Positions 58,501-64,000 of a stretch of DNA of 64,000 nucleotides are shown piece by piece. The notes under the pieces were generated by a model, which was not told the origin of the DNA, did no database searches, and worked only from the letters and a program-made list of their open reading frames with translations. The DNA comes from Lepturacanthus savala (taxonomy: Eukaryota > Chordata > Actinopteri > Scombriformes > Trichiuridae): contig CM060470.1 in NCBI GenBank assembly GCA_030544235.1, positions 11,557,356 to 11,621,355 of the forward strand, in the 5' to 3' direction. The position numbers and the translations under genes are program-made. The number at the start of each line of letters is the position of its first letter. The stretch's first letter is position 1.

Positions 58501-59874
58501 ATAACTGCATATCAAAAGACATTGATCAATGTGTTGATCGTGGCTATTTAGCGATGTACCCACAGAGAGCTCCCAGCAACTCTGCAGCTTCCCTCGGCTT
58601 TATGGAGCTTTTTAGCGAGTTTTAGCTCGTTGTTTAGCTGTGCTGCTGCAGCTTTATTGTTGCACTTCACTTTCAGCGTTCCCATAACCCTGTTTTTCGA
58701 CGGTGTTTGGAATTGTTTCTGAAGGACAACGGCATCTAGTAACAATAACTAAAAAAGCTCTCTGAGCGTGCAGACCTCCTCCAAGCATATTGGGACACCC
58801 GCCCAACATTGTTGTCCTATATGTATTGAATACACGCGCTATCGTGGAATGAAAAGTATCAGTTTTCCTCACTGTTGTCTGAACTGTGATTGTTGTTGAC
58901 ATACAGGGTAAATTTGATCCAATACAGTGACCTGGTTAGTAGTGGGTCTTCTAACTTGTACGTCTGACCATGATGATTTGATGATGTGCAGAACCTGCAA
59001 ATGCATACCTCAAAATCTGCACGTAGAAAAAAACACTATCTCATGTTAATACTAGAAAGGAAGTGAAAACTGGAAAGACATACCATAGTGTGCTGTAACG
59101 ACTATTATAGATTACTCGAAAATAAAATTGCTATTCTTTCAGGAAAGCATTTGCAATTCTGTAACTGCATAGTGATAATGCTCATAGATAAATAAATGTC
59201 AGAAAATATATATGCAAGTTACAACCTCAACAGTTCATATCAACTCCAACCCAACCATGGAAAGTCTTTTAGGTGTAGCCAAACTCCTCTTTTAGTGTCT
59301 CTGGTGTAGTGGGCAAAGAAAACAAGCTATGCAGGTGCCACATATCACCACCAGGTGGCCCCAAATGATGGTGCTAGGTCCAACAAAAAAATCACAGCAT
59401 TCCAGAAACCAGGATTTCTTCCGGATCATTACCAAAATGTAATCATTTGTTCACGGTACCATTCCCAACATTCCCTGAAAATTTGACAAAAATCCGGCCA
59501 GAAATTCTCGAGATATTTTGCAGACAAACAGACAGACGAACGGCGGCTAAAACATAACCTCCTTGGCAGAGGTAACAAACATAATGGAATATTTCCAGCC
59601 TTAACCTTCAAAACCATCAAAGCGTGATGAGTGGTGACAAGTTTGCCAACAGAGAGAGGTGTGTTAATGCGTGGGAAGAGAGAAGAGGCACGAGTATAAA
59701 CTGTGGGCAACTCTCTGAATCATGTGATTGTCTTCTTCTGAAAAGGTTGAGCAGCCCCTCTGTCCATGTGACTCTGGAGGGTAAAGGGAGTCTTTGAGGG
59801 GCTCTATAAGGGGCCTCTTTAGCAGGGGCCCCTCTGCCAGGACACAGGCTAGGTTTATCTCTGCCAAAAGCACT

Positions 59875-60001
59875 GAATATCTGTACAAGTTGGTACAGAT
59901 ATTCAATGCAGTGTTTCTGCCGGGTCTTAAAAGCATTGAATTTATAATTTTGGAAAAAGTCTTGAATTTTGATACTTGGGTCTTTTTGTGACCCAAGTAT
60001 C
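59875..60001. repeat. Two adjacent perfect 12-bp hairpins
   Basis: GAATATCTGTAC / GTACAGATATTC (59875-59904, 6-nt loop) and GATACTTGGGTC / GACCCAAGTATC (59971-60001, 7-nt loop) lie 66 bp apart. Pairing does not extend beyond the stated arms, so a microRNA precursor is unlikely. Confidence 0.7.
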
Positions 60002-61840
60002 GAGTCTTTTAGAGGCCTCCACATTGACAATCTACCGTCATTCACTGTGGTCCGTGTTAGGGACCGTCTGCAAGTTACATGGTTCAGTATAAATTGATTG
60101 ATTAAAAATGTTGCCCTACTCTGTTTGCTGTAGTACATCATGTTCACAATACAAGTAACTACTACAGTTTTTCTTTGCTGGTAGGTTTGTGAAATGGGTA
60201 GTAAGTTTTATATAAACGGTCTTAAAAGGACATGAATTTAACTTAAGAAACCTTTAGGAACCCTGTCAATGGTGAGAAGGTGATCAAGCTTAAATACACA
60301 ATTGTGAACATACACAACTTTCTTCTTTCCTGTCAGCCATGTTTCTGATCAGCTGCAAACGGATTCCACACAAATCAAGTCTGAAACCTTCTAGACGCTG
60401 AAGTGAAACGTGGAAATTGTCTTTACTAGAAGAGTGCCGGTTTCACAAAGACTTAGATTGAACGGACGGTCCTCCTTATTGTCAGATTTACTAGACAAAT
60501 GTATTGGCAGATACATATTTTATGAGTGTAAAGAGGATGTTGACATTTATTGCTTGAGTAGATTGGGACAAATCCAGACCTTTCTATTCTACATTCTATA
60601 CTTTTAAACGCTGCCTCCAGGCTCCCTTGCTTGACAGTAGGTATCTGAAATCAAATTACAGACTTTCATCAAACAGCACTTACAGGCCAATCATCCAACA
60701 GCATGGCGGTGTGGTGGAAAATAACCCCTTTGAGAATTGATGATGACGTTGCTGCTGTCATATGACCCCATGTTACTTGTATGAGAACCTGATTTATACA
60801 GATTCAATGTAAATTCTCCCTGTTTCTACAGCAACACTTTTATTCCATTAAAAGACACAAGCACAAGAGTAGAACCTCAAAAATGAAGAACAGTCCACCA
60901 AAATTAATACTTTAGCTATTACATAAAGACTGCGTGCACACAAATGTGTACATATGCTGCCAGATGTGACACATTGCAGACCGAAATCAGTCTGGCTGGA
61001 TTAATACATTCACATATGGGTCACACATCAAGTCCAGTTAAGAATAAAATCTTACAGGCCCAGTAGGAAATCAACAAGTCACTTTTCTGCCTCCAATACT
61101 CATTCTTTCAGTTTATTATCGAGTGTCAGTAGAACAGCCGGCTCATTGTGCTCCGAACAAGCCAGACTACAACAGTGTTTTTCTGTTTTGTCAGTCCCAC
61201 AGTGAACGGGCCTGCTCCCTTCACTTGTGTGATTGAGCCTTGCATTTTGCAGATAACTCCCATTTTTTTCATTATCCATTGTTTGGATAAGAGAGAGTTT
61301 GAACCGATGCTGAAAAATGATATGATTGAAAACAGTTCATCTTTGAAAGATCACCTCCAGAGACATAAAACACTACTATTATTTGTTTAATACAGTTTTT
61401 CCATTAAAACAAGTCCAATTACCTTATTAAAATCCTTAAAAGTACAAAAACTCCGCCTCATCCTCCACATTTTTTATATTCTCAAAAGTTCAACTGTTTG
61501 ACATAGGATGTCTCCTGCTTTACTGTAAAATCCATTCTCAGTGCACTGGAGGCCTCTCTTTCTTTTGACAAACAACTCAAACAAAATGATCAAATTATAT
61601 GTTATGTGTACGTTTGTTATGTTTGTTTCATTCAGTAACTCACTTAACACTTCTTAATTTTATAAAATGTGGATTCTTCCTACGCCCCTTGATCTAATTC
61701 TTTCCTACTTATCCCAGGGAACTGATCAGCTAATCATCAAAGTTGCTGAAGAATCCCACTGACATGGCTGCTCTACTGTGATATTCAGCGCTTCCATGTA
61801 ACAGTCTGTTCTCTCTGCTCCCATTTCTTCTTCCATTAAG

Positions 61841-61910
61841 TCAAGATGGATCTTAATTACGAGACCTTTGAGGCTTCAGAACAGCGCTTGTCAGAACAGG
61901 TTGAAGATCT
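61841..61910 (+). other. Exon-like segment, unassigned
   Basis: A good polypyrimidine tract and AG (61839-61840) precede 70 nt that end in GTGAGT (61911). An ATG at 61846 in a good context (AAGATGG) opens MDLNYETFEASEQRLSEQ, a polar, helix-prone stretch that stays open to the donor. It leaves phase 2. The preceding clasp1 exon ends in phase 1 and the next should begin in phase 1, so this cannot be a simple cassette exon of the main transcript. I do not recognise the peptide. It may be the first coding exon of another transcript or a chance match. Confidence 0.3.
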
Positions 61911-62132
61911 GTGAGTGTTTATGACACAGATGAACAAATCTAAACTCGCCTTCTTTCATATTTCCAAAAGTTGATGTTGGGTGTTCGGGACCATAAAAAG
62001 AAGAACATTAATGAGGAACACAGGGTTTCAAAGACTATCAAAACTCAGCCTGTTGCTTTGACTTTGGTGCGGAAATAGGAGAAAAGAGAAACTTGACCTC
62101 ACTAATAGCCACTAATGCATGTCAGTCTAGAC

Positions 62133-62586
62133 GTGGGGTGTCAAACATGCGGCCCGAGGGTCCAGAACCGGCCCGCCAAAGGGTCCAATCTGGCCCTTGG
62201 ATGACTGCAGAGTGTGGAAAAAAGTGGACAATGAGTTTTGGATTTTCCTAGGAAAAGATTTATCGGTTTCTATTTCTTTTTGTTGTTCACAGCAGCTTTC
62301 TGTGCTCAAGGAATATAATATATAAATAAATATAGTTATATTTATGAAATCACACTTATTTTCCGAAGATATCCCAGGCTGTTCATCACCTGTTTTTTAA
62401 ATGGGAGGTTTATGTAAAAGTATTCGGATTATAGTTTTATCTCTTCACATGAAAGGAAAATGAGAAATTTGGAGGTGCTGTTATTTATACAGAAGGTTAT
62501 TGTGGGTCAGTTTTAACGGTCCGGCCCACATGAAATCAGATTGGTCTGTATGCGGCCCATGAACTAAAATGAGTTTAACACCTGTG
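62133..62586. mobile_element. hAT-type nonautonomous element with perfect 8-bp target duplication
   Basis: Ends read GTGGGGTGTCAAACATGCGG and, inverted, CACAGGTGTTAAACTC. Subterminal GCGGCCC and GGCCCGCC phrases are of a type common in hAT-derived repeats. Both sides are bordered by GTCTAGAC (62125-62132 and 62587-62594). No coding frame. Confidence 0.8.
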
Positions 62587-64000
62587 GTCTAGACAGATGA
62601 GCTTCCAACTGCATCTAGGTGAAGGATAAATGCCATACTAATACAAAAACTTTCATCAGAAGCCGCCGTGTAGAATCGGAGCGAACGTCTTTGTCGATGG
62701 CGCAAACTCCTCCTCTTTATGGTTTAAAAGGTGATGACTAACTCATTGATTGATTGATTTTCCAAGAGAGCAAGACCTCAGTTCTGGGAAATATCTGACT
62801 TACCGTAAATTCTGCCTGGATTAAACAAGTAGAGGATTCTGAAGGACCAAAGCTCAAATGTAGTCATTGTGCACGGGGGTAAAATACTCTAGTTGGCTGG
62901 TAAATATTTCATTTTATCAACCTATAATTTGCAACCATCAAGTTAATTCTCTGCCCTGCGTGCCGCCTCTCTGGTTTGTAAGCAAAACAAAACGTCTTTG
63001 TTATTACATAACGGTGATCGCCAGTCATCTGTCTGTTATGTAACCTCACAGGCTGCTGGATAAACTGTGATGTGCGTAACAGACAGACACACCAGGGCCA
63101 GAGCTGCTGGAGATCATTGGAGATCATGCGGGGAGATCAGAAAAAAGAAAACGTGAGAATGAATAATGACACTTAATAGGGAGATGGACAGATTAGGGGT
63201 TAAGGGTTAAGGCGGTACGAAGTGAGACTGGATGACAGATCCTCTCAGGCAGTACAAAAAATTATTTAAGTCTTTCCCCCCCGCGATTCTGAGAACTTTG
63301 CTTTCCAGAACTTTTTTTTTTTTTAATCCCTTGTGCATTTGGGCTTTTATTCTTTTTTTCTAAAGCGTACAGCGAGAGGAGAGAAAATCCTCCCCATTAT
63401 ATAAATCTGTGGTTCAGGGACAGATTACTGGTGACTCTGCAGATGCTAGTGCAGCTTCAGCAACTTTGAGTACCTCGTTGTGTTGAGTGTCGCAGTTCTC
63501 AGTGTCTCCTGACACCTAGTGGACATCTAAAGTAGCACAGACTGTATAAATATCTTTGTTTGGATTTGTTGATTTCTGTGATTTTTGTGTTACTAGTGTA
63601 GTGCCTGAAGGGAGTATGCATTCCTATAGAAAAGTGGAAGATGAAGTAGATTTTTCATGTTTGGCTAAATGAGGGTGACTGTTACATAGTCTTAATAGGC
63701 AAGTTGGGGTAAGACATGGAGATACATGTGACCAGAATGTCATGTGTGGGGGGAGGCAAGAAAGAAAGTACCTGCACACCAATACGTTGAATGAATGACA
63801 AAAGAATACCTAAAAACTACATGGCAGGTAGTGCCCACCACCCCTGAGTGAACTCTTTTTTTTAATTAATAAAGGATTTAGCATCATCCGATACCAAAGA
63901 ATGCCAGCTTTGCTGTTTCTTCTCAATCCGATAATGGATTGTGATGTGAACAACACATTAAGTGGGTTAAAGAAGGTTCAAGCAGCTATCTACAGATCCA

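Larger units (their letters stand above)
53253..64000 (+). other. clasp1 intron downstream of the TOG1 exons
   Basis: Ten kilobases with no further canonical clasp1 exon before the window ends. It holds the alternative first exon (to 55559), two perfect short hairpins (59875-59904 and 59971-60001), an intact-ended hAT element (62133-62586) and an unassigned exon-like segment (61841-61910). The region about 58550-58900 looks like a degraded repeat of unknown class. Confidence 0.5.

Noticed and set aside
59971..60001. Candidate microRNA hairpin
   Set aside because: The 12-bp stem does not extend; precursors need about 30 paired positions.
59617..60147. 176-codon minus-strand open frame
   Set aside because: It spans the two perfect hairpins, shows no recognisable motif, and looks like chance.

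Overview
The window is a piece of a ray-finned fish (teleost) nuclear chromosome. The evidence is intron-split vertebrate genes with GT-AG borders, abundant (TG)n and (TA)n microsatellites, and fish-type Tc1, hAT and SINE debris in introns. There are no prokaryotic operons, and almost all long single-frame ORFs are chance. All exon coordinates come from reading splice sites, phases and protein similarity by eye. No alignment program was run, and family comparisons rest on remembered human sequences.

Layout. (1) 746-9320, minus strand: a complete 14-exon gene for a PDE9A-like cGMP phosphodiesterase (527 codons assembled). One of its introns appears to use a GC donor. (2) 10790-14476, plus strand: nifk, a complete six-exon gene for the nucleolar RRM protein that binds the Ki-67 FHA domain (274 codons). 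Introns 1, 2 and 5 each carry a copy of the same H/ACA-type snoRNA. (3) From about 16430 to beyond the right edge, plus strand: the 5' part of clasp1. It comprises a CpG-rich first exon and promoter, seven coding exons (20987-53252) for the first ~239 residues (TOG1 domain), and an internal alternative first exon (ATG at 55544) in the correct phase to produce a TOG1-less isoform. (4) In clasp1's 27-kb second intron, antisense at 48010-48140, lies the U4atac snRNA gene of the minor spliceosome, in the same host and orientation as human RNU4ATAC in CLASP1.

The nifk-clasp1 neighbourhood matches human 2q14 (CLASP1-NIFK-TSN), which supports the gene calls. The PDE9A-like gene is not part of that human block; human PDE9A is on chromosome 21. 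The genes do not form a pathway. The RNA content is noteworthy: a ribosome-biogenesis gene hosts H/ACA RNAs and a microtubule-regulator gene hosts a spliceosomal RNA.

The rest, about 85 percent of the window, is intron and intergenic sequence with transposon relics, several with intact target-site duplications. I see no evidence of an exotic new system. The best leads are the three-copy snoRNA family in nifk, the fish U4atac with compensatory stem changes and a hAT insertion just past its 3' end, the frame-forced GC-AG intron, the clasp1 alternative start, and an unassigned exon-like segment at 61841-61910.
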